Below, in pieces: positions 1-6,678 of a stretch of 24,591 bases of DNA (its first letter is position 1; each line of letters starts with the position of its first letter). The notes beneath the pieces were generated by a model. It was given only the letters and a program-made list of their open reading frames with translations, was not told the origin of the DNA and made no database searches. Made by a program: the position numbers and the translations under genes. Origin of the DNA: Alloprevotella tannerae (GTDB lineage Bacteria; Bacteroidota; Bacteroidia; Bacteroidales; Bacteroidaceae); contig JABZGR010000028.1 of the NCBI GenBank assembly GCA_015259125.1, forward strand, positions 1 through 24,591, written 5' to 3'.

Positions 1-425
1 TTCCTGCATATTGTTATACAGACAAGGGTACGGTAGTCTATGGTGCATTCTTCACTAACAATGCTAGTAATGACGCTAATAAGAGAAAGACTGCTTTCCC
101 AACAAAGGCAAGGAGATATGACAAGTATACAAATGTGACTGCATTAGTTCGTGCTAATAAGGGATTGTTCTTGCCTGTTACAGGTAGACGCTCAGACGGA
201 GTTGCTGCAATAGGATATAGAGATATGTCTTATGGTTTAGGTGCATACGGTCAGTATATGAGTAGTACAAGTGCTGCCATGAGCTGGGACTTCTTATTTG
301 GTCCAACTGAGTGGAAGTTCTCAAGGAACTCTAAGGGACAAGCAAAGGCTATTCGCCCTGTATTGGTAGAAGAGTCTGCTACAGGTTCAGACAATAGTTT
401 TGCACCATTTGCTAACATTAAGTAA
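1..425 (+). CDS. C-terminal part of a FISUMP-like surface protein (5' truncated)
   Basis: The reading frame is open from the window edge (codons from base 3) to a TAA at 423-425, so this is the last ~140 residues of a longer protein. An internal GTG at 135 is not a convincing start because the frame continues upstream without a stop. The pattern LPVTGRR, GYRDMSYGLGAYGQYMSST, a WDFLF strand and a terminal KAIRPV resembles the C-terminal part of Fibrobacter-succinogenes-major-paralogous (FISUMP) domains, which end many Bacteroidota surface lipoproteins and fimbrial-type proteins. Assignment to that domain is by pattern recognition; the exact role (adhesin, fimbrial tip or other exported protein) cannot be told without the N-terminus. 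The codons are clearly more AT-rich than in the central genes. No enzyme motif is visible. Confidence 0.7.
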   Translation, partial: PAYCYTDKGTVVYGAFFTNNASNDANKRKTAFPTKARRYDKYTNVTALVRANKGLFLPVTGRRSDGVAAIGYRDMSYGLGAYGQYMSSTSAAMSWDFLFGPTEWKFSRNSKGQAKAIRPVLVEESATGSDNSFAPFANIK

Positions 426-540
426 ATTGGTGTTGTCCACTTTAAGGTTTTGTTTCAAGGCTAAACGTAAAGTTAAGTTTGTGCTTTTATAAACATAAAA
501 CCCAAGATAAAATCCCATCATAGATAGATGAAAATCTAAC

Positions 541-624
541 TAGTTGTCCCTTAAAAACAATATTTCAGCATAGAGCTTGTCAATACAAGATTTATGCTGA
601 AATATTGTTTTTAAGGGATGACTA
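541..624. repeat. 84-nt near-perfect palindrome / hairpin
   Basis: The arms 547-572 and 593-618 are perfect 26-bp inverted repeats. The stem extends outward to 541 and 624 by six more pairs, two of which (546-619 and 545-620) are G-U in the plus-strand RNA. The loop itself contains a 5-bp hairpin (576-580 with 585-589, loop CAAT). No T-tract follows the stem on the plus side, so it is not a canonical intrinsic terminator, although it could protect or end the upstream mRNA. The element begins and ends with TA (541-542 and 623-624), as a hairpin MITE derived from a TA-targeting transposon would. It may therefore be a mRNA 3'-end structure or a miniature mobile element. Confidence 0.85.
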
Positions 625-805
625 AATAGATCAGAAGCGAAATGTTCTTTTCTTGGCTGTAAATTTATGGGATTTTACTTTGAATAAACATAAATACATA
701 GAAATTTGCGAGAAGAAAGATTTTCTATGTCCCGATTATGATATATTGAGATGATAATTTAAGGCTTTAGAAGACTAGAATTATTGAAGGAGGGCGTTTA
801 AAAGA

Positions 806-841
806 GTTTTCCTCGGCAAAGAAAGCTCTGCTGAGGAAAAC
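806..841 (-). terminator. Terminator of the TonB receptor gene
   Basis: A 13-bp stem (806-818 with 829-841, one G-U) lies about 50 bases past the receptor stop codon. Read on the minus strand it is followed by TCTTTTAAA. Confidence 0.75.
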
Positions 842-889
842 GATAGCGCCGGAATGGTGCGCTCAATATTGTTGCCGGTCAATGAGGGA

Positions 890-2953
890 CTATAAACGCC
901 ACACTGCGCCGATTCGAAATAAGAAGCCCGGCTGCTCGACGTTGCCTACGTCGTAATAATGCGTGCCTGTCAGGTTGGAGAGATCGGCAAAGACGTCGTA
1001 GCGCTTGCCTTTCCAGCTGATTTTGCAGTCTAAGATGCCTTGCGTGCCGTAAGGCTGCAAGATGCCCGTACTTTTAGCTTGCCGGTAGACTAAGTATTGC
1101 CCGACTCTGTTCGTCAAACGGAAGTTCCAATCGGCCGAAAGTGGGCCGAAGATGCGATGCCGGAGCTGTACGATGAATTGATGTCGCAAATATTCCATCG
1201 CATAATTCGACTTAAAATAGGCTTGATCATCTTTCCTGTTTTGGTGAATATGGGCATAAGCGATGGAGAATTGCTGCAAGGGCTGTCGAGGACCGAATAG
1301 TTCTGCGGCATTGAAGAGCAAGCGACAATTGAAACCGAAGTTGTCCAAGCGGAAGTTGGTGGCGTGAAACTTATCCGTGGCTGAAAACATCACCCAATCG
1401 ATCATATTTGCACCGCGATTATAAAAGGCGCGCACATCCACCTGAAAGGCCGCCGCGGTGTAGCTCCCGCCCAAGCGAAAGGCGTTGATTTCTTCAGCTT
1501 GTAGTCCGATATTGCCCTCCTGCGTCGGGCTTTTGTAATACAAGTCGGTGAATGTGGGCAGGCGGAGCGATTTGTTCCACGAGGCAAACAATTGCCAGCC
1601 TTCAGCGGGTCGATAACTGAGATCCACGCCCGGATAAAGCTTGAAACTTCGTCCTATCCCGCTGTTGTGCTGCGCGAGTAAGCCGGCTGAGAGCGTCCAA
1701 TGCTTGAAAATAAGACTATGCTCAGCAAAGAACGAAACGTTTGTGCGGTAGTCGTGCTTCGTATAATATATATTGTCATAGGCGGGCACGGTAAAGAAAT
1801 GTAAGCTGTCCATCGGCCGCCCCAGATTCGTGCTGAAGAGCTCTTCGTGGCGAAGTTCTGCTCCAAAGGCCGTGCGGCCTAAGCGCCATTGCATCCAGGC
1901 ATTGATGCCGACTGTATATACATCGCTACGATTAAAATTTTCGTATTTGTGCGTATCGCGGATCAATTGGAAGTGGTCGTAATTGCGCAACCAAGCTACG
2001 CTCGGCGCCAGGTGTAGTTGCCCTTTCGTACTCATCGTTGCCGAGACGAAATGGCGGCGCGTGGCCTCCCATTGATTGGGAAAAGCGCCGGAATAGAAAG
2101 TGTTGGCGCCAAAATCGTTGAACGTCGTGCCGGCTTGTACGTCTGCGCGGACGGCCGCATCCTCGTATCGGCCTTGCCAAAAGAATTTTCCGCCTTTGAA
2201 GTCTCCATTGCGTATAGCGCCATCGCCGCGCTGAAAGCTTCCGCTTAGGCTTGTGGCCCACTTATCGCCGTGGAGTGCGCCTCTTCCTTCGGCAGCCAAA
2301 TAACCATACGAGCCGCCGCTCAGCGCGAGTCGGAGTTTGTCGCCGCCTGTGCGCGTAATGATATTGATGGCGCCTGAAAAGGCTTGCGATCCAAACAAGC
2401 GCGAAGCGGCGCCCTCGAGTATTTCGATGCGCTCAATATCGGCAAGATTAAGTGGGAAGTCGGCCGCGTTGTGGCCGGTCTGCGGATTGTTAATGGAGAT
2501 TCCATTAACGAGTAAGGTAATTTGATCAAAGGTGCCTCCGTCGATGCTTATGTCGGTCTGCAAGCCAAAGCCTCCGCGTTGGCGTACGTCGATGCCGACG
2601 GCTAATTTTAAAACATCGTTGACTGTAGTCGCACCGGCCGACTGAAGGTCTTCCTTCGTCAGCGAGATCACTTGGCGAGCTGCCACTTGAGCAGCCATCG
2701 GAGCGCGTGAAGCTGATACGAGCGCTTCTTTGAGCGATGCATCGCCGGCTATCAAGCTATCTGCCGCTGCTGCATCAAGGTTTGCAGGCGCGGCGAGCGC
2801 GTGAGCCAGGCAGGGAGCGGCCGTTGTCAGCGTAGCAGCTGAGAGTACGCCGATGCGCACTTCCTTTTGCAGCGCCGAAAACAAGGCATAGCCCTTGCGT
2901 GCAAAGCTATGAAACGTCACTACTTCTTTGCTCCTTACGGGTAAGGATTTCAT
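890..2953 (-). CDS. TonB-dependent outer-membrane receptor, BtuB-like
   Basis: 687 residues. The plug domain (about residues 80-200) has the expected series: a VISLTKEDLQSAGATTVNDVL start, LLVNGISINNPQTG, IERIEILEGAASRLFGSQAFSGAINIITR. The remainder is a 22-stranded-type beta-barrel rich in alternating aromatic strands, ending in FLFRIGAVWRL. The family moves scarce ligands (cobalamin, iron chelates, sugars) across the outer membrane with energy from TonB-ExbBD; the ligand here cannot be read from sequence, and no cobalamin riboswitch is visible upstream. About 25 residues precede the hydrophobic signal segment, including SFARKGYALFSALQKEV, a kind of N-terminal extension I know from other Bacteroidales receptors. 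No SusD-like partner is adjacent, which argues against a glycan-uptake SusCD pair. It is divergent from the beta-barrel gene at 3177. Confidence 0.9.
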   Translation of the reverse strand: MKSLPVRSKEVVTFHSFARKGYALFSALQKEVRIGVLSAATLTTAAPCLAHALAAPANLDAAAADSLIAGDASLKEALVSASRAPMAAQVAARQVISLTKEDLQSAGATTVNDVLKLAVGIDVRQRGGFGLQTDISIDGGTFDQITLLVNGISINNPQTGHNAADFPLNLADIERIEILEGAASRLFGSQAFSGAINIITRTGGDKLRLALSGGSYGYLAAEGRGALHGDKWATSLSGSFQRGDGAIRNGDFKGGKFFWQGRYEDAAVRADVQAGTTFNDFGANTFYSGAFPNQWEATRRHFVSATMSTKGQLHLAPSVAWLRNYDHFQLIRDTHKYENFNRSDVYTVGINAWMQWRLGRTAFGAELRHEELFSTNLGRPMDSLHFFTVPAYDNIYYTKHDYRTNVSFFAEHSLIFKHWTLSAGLLAQHNSGIGRSFKLYPGVDLSYRPAEGWQLFASWNKSLRLPTFTDLYYKSPTQEGNIGLQAEEINAFRLGGSYTAAAFQVDVRAFYNRGANMIDWVMFSATDKFHATNFRLDNFGFNCRLLFNAAELFGPRQPLQQFSIAYAHIHQNRKDDQAYFKSNYAMEYLRHQFIVQLRHRIFGPLSADWNFRLTNRVGQYLVYRQAKSTGILQPYGTQGILDCKISWKGKRYDVFADLSNLTGTHYYDVGNVEQPGFLFRIGAVWRL

Positions 2954-2987
2954 TTGATTTGAATAAAACGTTTAATATTAGAACGTG

Positions 2988-2995
2988 CAAAAGTA
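2988..2995 (-). promoter_or_regulatory. -7 element for the TonB receptor gene
   Basis: The minus-strand sequence is TACTTTTG, an exact match to the Bacteroidota TAnnTTTG -7 consensus, 34 bases upstream of the start codon. No clear -33 TTTG at the usual spacing was found. Confidence 0.6.
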
Positions 2996-3095
2996 ATCAA
3001 ATTACGGTCTGCCGCCTATGTTAGGAGATATATTTATGTCGGTTAATTTATCCCAATCTTACTTGATGCACAACGCTCGTTTCAAACTTGTTGGC

Positions 3096-3103
3096 TACTT
3101 TTG
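3096..3103 (+). promoter_or_regulatory. -7 element for the outer-membrane beta-barrel gene
   Basis: TACTTTTG matches TAnnTTTG exactly and lies about 73 bases before the ATG at 3177, implying a leader of roughly 65 bases. No convincing -33 element. Confidence 0.55.
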
Positions 3104-3176
3104 CCCCCGTTGAAAGCGCAAACTTTCACATTAAGATGCTCGAAATAAAAATGTATAATCACAAACCATATCACGT

Positions 3177-3776
3177 ATGAAAAAAATTTTGTTGTTGGCA
3201 GCTTTGATTTGCGGCCTTAGCGCTACGGCGCAAGATTTCCGTTTCGGCTTAACAGGTGGCTTAAACGTAAGTGCTCCGACTCACCTCGATTCTAAAGTAG
3301 GTTTTAACCTTGGTGCGCGCGGCGAAGCGCGCTTGAAGAAAGGCTTCAGCCTGACCGGTGCTTTCTTGCTTTCAAGCCAGGGCTGGAAGCAGTCGATCGA
3401 TTGGGACGGCCGTAGCGGTTATGGCTTAGATGCTGAGGCTTATTATTTCAAAATGCCTCTCCGCGCCATGTACAGACACGCGATTACGCGCCGTGCGGCC
3501 CTCTTCTTTGAGTTTGGTCCTTACTTCGGCTTCGGCTTTGCCGGTAAAACGAGAGTGACAGAGGTGAATCGTCGTGGTATCGTTGTGGCTAACTACAAGC
3601 GCGATACGTTCTCTGACGAGGGTTCCGATAGTTTCGACTGGGGACTCGGATTTAATCTTGGCGCAGAGTTTGCTCGCCACTACCGCGTCTCTCTCGGCAA
3701 CGACTGGGGCTTGAAGAAATTTGACGGCGTTAATAAAAACAGCGTCTTCAATCTCTCTTTCACGTACATGTTCTAA
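3177..3776 (+). CDS. Outer-membrane beta-barrel protein (porin-like)
   Basis: 199 residues with a signal peptide (MKKILLLAALICGLSATAQ, likely cleaved after AQ around residue 19). The mature part is made of alternating hydrophobic/polar beta strands with Gly and aromatic girdle residues (FRFGLTGGLNVS, VGFNLGARGEARL, AALFFEFGPYFGFGFAG, FDWGLGFNLGAEFARHYRVSLG) and ends FNLSFTYMF, with the C-terminal Phe used in outer-membrane assembly. Size and layout fit the small OMP_b-brl family common in Bacteroidota, probably 8-10 strands. The substrate or role is unknown. It is transcribed alone, between its own -7 element and a strong terminator at 3803-3843. Confidence 0.85.
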   Translation: MKKILLLAALICGLSATAQDFRFGLTGGLNVSAPTHLDSKVGFNLGARGEARLKKGFSLTGAFLLSSQGWKQSIDWDGRSGYGLDAEAYYFKMPLRAMYRHAITRRAALFFEFGPYFGFGFAGKTRVTEVNRRGIVVANYKRDTFSDEGSDSFDWGLGFNLGAEFARHYRVSLGNDWGLKKFDGVNKNSVFNLSFTYMF

Positions 3777-3802
3777 GCGTACGACGACGCAAACTACAGA
3801 TA

Positions 3803-3843
3803 GCGCAAAGGGTAAAGTCGTTTTCCCTTTGCGCACTTTTTTT
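3803..3843 (+). terminator. Intrinsic terminator after the beta-barrel gene
   Basis: GCGCAAAGGG (3803-3812) pairs with CCCTTTGCGC (3825-3834), with partial AAA/TTT closure inside, followed by a seven-T tract at 3837-3843. Confidence 0.9.
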
Positions 3844-4018
3844 ACGCAAAACGCAGCAATGGCGGCGCCGCCAAAAGTCGATTCACACGCTTGTCCGGCG
3901 CTTCTTGTTTGTAGGCCGGCCTTATGCTTTTTGCTGAGCATGGAAAATCAGGCGAAAAGGCATTGATTTCTTGCGCGCTTCGATTAGCCTAACGCTTGTT
4001 GCTGTTGAGCGTTTGTTC

Positions 4019-4123
4019 GTTTGCTGTCGCCAAACCATCGTTTGCTCCCACCAAACCATCGTTTGCTGCCACCAAACCATCGTTTGCTGCCGCCAAACCA
4101 TCGTTTGCTGCCGCCAAACGATG
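4019..4123 (+). repeat. 21-bp tandem repeat cluster A (5 copies)
   Basis: Five units of exactly 21 bp start at 4019, 4040, 4061, 4082 and 4103. Each is GTTTG + 7 variable bases + CAAAC + CATC; the last unit ends GATG instead. The variable 7-mers are CTGTCGC, CTCCCAC, CTGCCAC, CTGCCGC, CTGCCGC. GTTTG and CAAAC are mutually complementary, so each unit can form a hairpin, and CAAAC-CATC-GTTTG between units can form an alternative one. A second cluster with the same unit and orientation lies at 14847-14926. Confidence 0.95.
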
Positions 4124-4240
4124 CACAAAGCAGTCGGGCGTCCTCAGATACGCGTGGCTCTCGCCGATGATCCAATGGTGATAGGCAGGGCGTCTGTTGA
4201 AGTAGACCTTACAGCGAAGGGATGCCTTGGAGCGCAAACG

Positions 4241-4284
4241 AAAAATAGCGCCGAACCACCCTTGCAGGGAAGTTTGGCGCTATT
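4241..4284 (-). terminator. Terminator of the GDP-fucose synthase gene
   Basis: A 13-bp stem (4244-4256 with 4272-4284, including one G-T pair) lies about 18 bases beyond the stop codon. Read on the minus strand it runs into a five-T tract (4245-4241). Confidence 0.85.
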
Positions 4285-4302
4285 GCCTTCTTAAAAATTA
4301 AA

Positions 4303-5403
4303 TCAGCGGGTAGCGGCAGCGGCTTCGATGCCTGTTCGATACCAATCGAAAAGGCGCTCAATGCCTTCGTCGATTTCAATACGATGGTGCCAGCCCAGCG
4401 CGTGTAGCTTCTTGACGTCGGTCAACTTGCGCGGTGTGCCATCGGGTTTGGAGCTATCCCAAACGATTTCACCTTCAAAGCCTACGGCAGCTTTGATCTT
4501 TTCGGCCAAATCCTTGATCGCAATTTCGCGGCCCGAACCGACGTTGATGTGACAGTTGCGAACTTCTTGCGCAGTTGCGTCATACGTATCTTTAAAGTCG
4601 ACATTCAACAATACGTGAACGCTCGCATCGGCCATTTCTTCGCTCCAAAGAAATTCGCGCAGCGGCTTGCCCGTGCCCCAAAGCGTGACGCGGCCGGGCG
4701 CAATGCCATATTTGCTCAAAATATTGGTGATTGCTGCTTCGTCGGCTTGCCCGTCTACACCCTCCACGGGGCGCAGGTTGAGATCATTGCGCACGGCTGA
4801 CCAGTTTTTCTCACTCAGGAGGCGCGAAAGATAGATTTTGCGCATCATTGCCGGCAAGACGTGGCTCCGCTCCAAGTGGAAGTTGTCGTTAGGTCCATAT
4901 AAATTGGTCGGCATAACGGCAATATAATTCGTTCCGTATTGCAGATTAAAACTCTCGCAAAGTTTTAATCCGGCAATTTTGGCAATGGCGTAAGGCTCAT
5001 TCGTATATTCGAGCGGCGCCGTCAGGAGTTCTTCTTCGCGGATGGGCTGCTGCGCATCGCGTGGATAGATGCAGGTAGAGCCCAAAAAGAGTAACTTTTT
5101 CACACCGTGGCGGAAACTCTCCCCAATAACGTTCTGCTGAATCTGCAGGTTGCGATAGATGAAATCAGCCCGATACGTCAAGTTGGCCATTATGCCGCCG
5201 ACGTAGGCAGCTGCTAAGACGACGGCCTCCGGCTGTTCTTGGTCGAAAAAATTGCGCACTGCGATGGGGTCGAGCAAGTCCAACTCTCGATGTGTACGGC
5301 CGATGAGGTTGTGAAAACCGCGCTGTTGCAGGTTATTCCAAATGGCTGAGCCAACCAAACCTTGATGGCCGGCAACGTAGATCTTAGTGTGTTTGTCTAA
5401 CAT
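4303..5403 (-). CDS. fcl: GDP-L-fucose synthase
   Basis: 366 residues, NAD(P)-dependent epimerase/reductase of the extended SDR family. It converts GDP-4-keto-6-deoxy-D-mannose to GDP-L-fucose (3,5-epimerisation and 4-reduction), cytoplasmic, feeding fucosylated surface polysaccharides and glycoproteins. Visible: nucleotide-binding GHQGLVG (residues 12-18), catalytic Ser109 in GSTCIYP, Tyr138 and Lys142 in the YAIAK motif, closely matching the spacing of the E. coli enzyme. It is ~45 residues longer than E. coli Fcl because of an insert around residues 200-240 (NDLNLRPVEGVDGQADEAA), which I associate with Bacteroidota forms. Its upstream neighbour on the same strand is the DUF488 gene, 39 bases away, so co-transcription is likely. 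Its pathway partner Gmd is not adjacent but at 19664. Confidence 0.95.
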   Translation of the reverse strand: MLDKHTKIYVAGHQGLVGSAIWNNLQQRGFHNLIGRTHRELDLLDPIAVRNFFDQEQPEAVVLAAAYVGGIMANLTYRADFIYRNLQIQQNVIGESFRHGVKKLLFLGSTCIYPRDAQQPIREEELLTAPLEYTNEPYAIAKIAGLKLCESFNLQYGTNYIAVMPTNLYGPNDNFHLERSHVLPAMMRKIYLSRLLSEKNWSAVRNDLNLRPVEGVDGQADEAAITNILSKYGIAPGRVTLWGTGKPLREFLWSEEMADASVHVLLNVDFKDTYDATAQEVRNCHINVGSGREIAIKDLAEKIKAAVGFEGEIVWDSSKPDGTPRKLTDVKKLHALGWHHRIEIDEGIERLFDWYRTGIEAAAATR

Positions 5404-5442
5404 GTTTCTTCATCAATTAATCGCTTGCCGAGTGCGGCGGAT

Positions 5443-5814
5443 TCATGCGTCTTGCAAAAGTTTTTGCAACTCTTCTTGCAAAACTACGGCGTGGTTTCGG
5501 ATCTTATTTTTGAATGCGTAGAGTAGCGTGACGCGCGTAGGTTTTTCACGTCTGATCTGCTGAGCCAGTACTTTTAAGTCGGCCGATGCTTTTAGTTCTT
5601 CGCGATAAGCCGCGGCGAAACTTGTCCAGTTGTTTTCCGGATCTTCGTGAAACATCTTGCGCAGATCGGGTGTCGGCGTTACGGCTTTAGCCCACAGATC
5701 ATAGGGCAAATTTTCCTTTTTCAACCCCCGAGGCCATAGTTTGTCGACCAGGATGCGCATACCGTCGTTTTCTGATACGCCGTCGTAGACGCGCTTAATG
5801 CAGACTTCTATCAT
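5443..5814 (-). CDS. DUF488 family protein (YeaO-like)
   Basis: About 123 residues. The family signature is clear: IKRVYDG, GMRILVDKLWPRGLKKE, LWAKAVTPTPDLRKMFHEDPENNW, YREEL, and a C-terminal VTLLYAFKNKIRNHAVVLQE. DUF488 proteins are small soluble bacterial proteins of unknown function. The ATG at 5814 (MIEVCIKRV) is preferred: the frame can be extended to a TTG at 5832, but that codon lies inside the rpsU terminator hairpin. The ATG lies only six bases past the T-tract, leaving almost no leader, so expression probably depends on read-through from rpsU or a promoter that I could not find. The gene precedes fcl on the same strand. Confidence 0.85.
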   Translation of the reverse strand: MIEVCIKRVYDGVSENDGMRILVDKLWPRGLKKENLPYDLWAKAVTPTPDLRKMFHEDPENNWTSFAAAYREELKASADLKVLAQQIRREKPTRVTLLYAFKNKIRNHAVVLQEELQKLLQDA

Positions 5815-5819
5815 AAAGC

Positions 5820-5854
5820 AAAAAATCTGCAATCTTTTATTGTAGACTGCAGAT
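5820..5854 (-). terminator. Terminator of rpsU, abutting the DUF488 start
   Basis: On the minus strand ATCTGCA-g-TCT (5854-5844) pairs with AGA-t-TGCAGAT (5835-5825), one mismatch, followed by a T-tract (5824-5820). The DUF488 ATG follows immediately at 5814. Confidence 0.75.
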
Positions 5855-5877
5855 ATAGAGATTTTTCTGTGAAGGCT

Positions 5878-6069
5878 TTAGTCCTCTTGGCTGCGCAATT
5901 TCTGCACGTAGATGGCATGTTCTTTTGCCAATCTCTTCAGCACTGACGGTTTGTCAAACTGCTGGCGAGCGCGGAGCTGCTTTACAACACCGGTTCTTTC
6001 AAACTTTCTTTTGAATTTCTTGAGGGCGCGTTCGATATTTTCGCCTTCCTTCACGGGTACGATGATCAT
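5878..6069 (-). CDS. rpsU: 30S ribosomal protein bS21
   Basis: 63 residues, typical bS21: MIIVPVKEGENIERALKKFKR, then a basic helix (KFERTGVVKQLRARQQFDKPS) and a short tail. bS21 sits on the small-subunit platform near the 3' end of 16S rRNA and takes part in initiation. In Bacteroidota it is known to help occlude the anti-Shine-Dalgarno sequence, in a lineage that mostly initiates without SD pairing. No SD-like AGGAG precedes this ATG; the upstream minus-strand bases are A-rich (AAAAATAGCATCAAAC). It has a good promoter at 6120-6151 with a ~45-base leader and a terminator at 5820-5854, so it is mainly monocistronic. Confidence 0.97.
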   Translation of the reverse strand: MIIVPVKEGENIERALKKFKRKFERTGVVKQLRARQQFDKPSVLKRLAKEHAIYVQKLRSQED

Positions 6070-6119
6070 GTTTGATGCTATTTTTATTGTTGTTTTGTAT
6101 TTCTACTGTTTGCAGTGTG

Positions 6120-6151
6120 CAAAATTAGGCAATTGTTTTATTCACAACAAA
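6120..6151 (-). promoter_or_regulatory. rpsU promoter
   Basis: On the minus strand TTTG (6151-6148), a 20-base spacer, then TAATTTTG (6127-6120). Both the Bacteroidota -33 and the TAnnTTTG -7 elements are present at consensus spacing. Confidence 0.75.
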
Positions 6152-6512
6152 TATTCTTCGTCTTTTTTCGTCCTAACGACCCGAAATTTGGATTCGTTGG
6201 CTTGCTTTAAGACATCGGGCGCAATGCTTTCTCCGTCATTTTTTATCAATAAAAGAGATGAACTCGTACCATATATATAATAGATGAGTGGATGGACAGT
6301 TTGAATCAGCATAAATAGCTTGGGAAGAGCTACAACGCAGGTCCTAAGGCCGTGAGAAAAACGCGAGAGGCTCGAGGGTTGAATAAAAGAAAAAAAGAAT
6401 TTTAACATCGCAGGGTAAAAATGCGAAATTTGACGATGCTTTTTGCGCCGGATTGCGGCTGTTTGTTTGCCTTGTGCGCCTATAAAAAAATCTTAAATGA
6501 ACGTGGATTTGC

Positions 6513-6543
6513 TTGGATTCATCAGAATTATTGCTTATTTTTG
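6513..6543 (+). promoter_or_regulatory. rho promoter
   Basis: TTG (6513-6515), a 20-base spacer, then TATTTTTG (6536-6543), matching the Bacteroidota -33/-7 pattern. The predicted start near 6550 leaves a leader of ~130 bases before the rho ATG. Confidence 0.65.
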
Positions 6544-6678
6544 CCACGCAAAACGTTTCAAGGAGGCGTTTCGCTCAGACAAAGCTGTAAAATCACATTT
6601 GCTTTTATCTCAAAAGAACATACTGACGCCATAATTGGCGCGGTACAAAATTCCCCACGAAGAAATACATCTTAATAT

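Larger units (their letters stand above)
426..889. other. AT-rich intergenic stretch without a gene
   Basis: No convincing coding frame lies between the FISUMP-like gene and the convergent TonB receptor gene. The stretch holds the long hairpin at 541-624, an 11-bp perfect inverted repeat (508-518 with 667-677) surrounding it, a 9-bp inverted repeat (696-704 with 722-730) and the terminator of the receptor gene at 806-841. Confidence 0.7.
3777..4302. other. Intergenic stretch without a convincing gene
   Basis: It contains the terminator at 3803-3843, a perfect 12-bp palindrome near 3862 (GGCGGCGCCGCC), the 21-bp repeat cluster at 4019-4123 and the terminator of the minus-strand fucose gene at 4241-4284. 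Short open frames here are a by-product of the stop-free repeat and are not called as genes. Confidence 0.7.
6070..6678. other. Divergent intergenic region rpsU / rho
   Basis: It holds the rpsU promoter (minus, 6120-6151) and the rho promoter (plus, 6513-6543). Between them (about 6152-6512) I see no gene with recognisable content; an 88-codon minus-strand frame at 6142-6408 has no family signal and runs into the rpsU promoter region. The rho leader includes a small hairpin near 6629-6642 (CGCCA-TAAT-TGGCG). Confidence 0.65.

Noticed and set aside
2954..3176. Cobalamin riboswitch ahead of the BtuB-like receptor
   Set aside because: The leader is only ~30 bases after the promoter element, and no B12-box-like sequence was seen.
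3426..3941. 171-codon minus-strand frame opposite the beta-barrel gene
   Set aside because: It is antisense to a gene with signal peptide and family features and runs through that gene's terminator.
4019..4123. CRISPR array
   Set aside because: The units are directly tandem with a 4-base constant link, not unique 30-base spacers, and no cas gene is present.
3922..4294. Several overlapping open frames on both strands through the 21-bp repeats (repetitive peptides such as AAANDGL or KPSFAA)
   Set aside because: The repeat unit is a multiple of three and stop-free, so it opens most frames at once. No frame has conserved flanking content, and the frames clash with terminators on both sides.
5815..5832. 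Longer DUF488 start at a TTG (5832)
   Set aside because: The codon lies inside the rpsU terminator stem and the extra residues are not part of the family N-terminus.
6142..6408. 88-codon minus-strand frame upstream of rpsU
   Set aside because: No family signal, low-complexity start, and it ends in the -33 region of the rpsU promoter. Treated as non-coding but not fully excluded.
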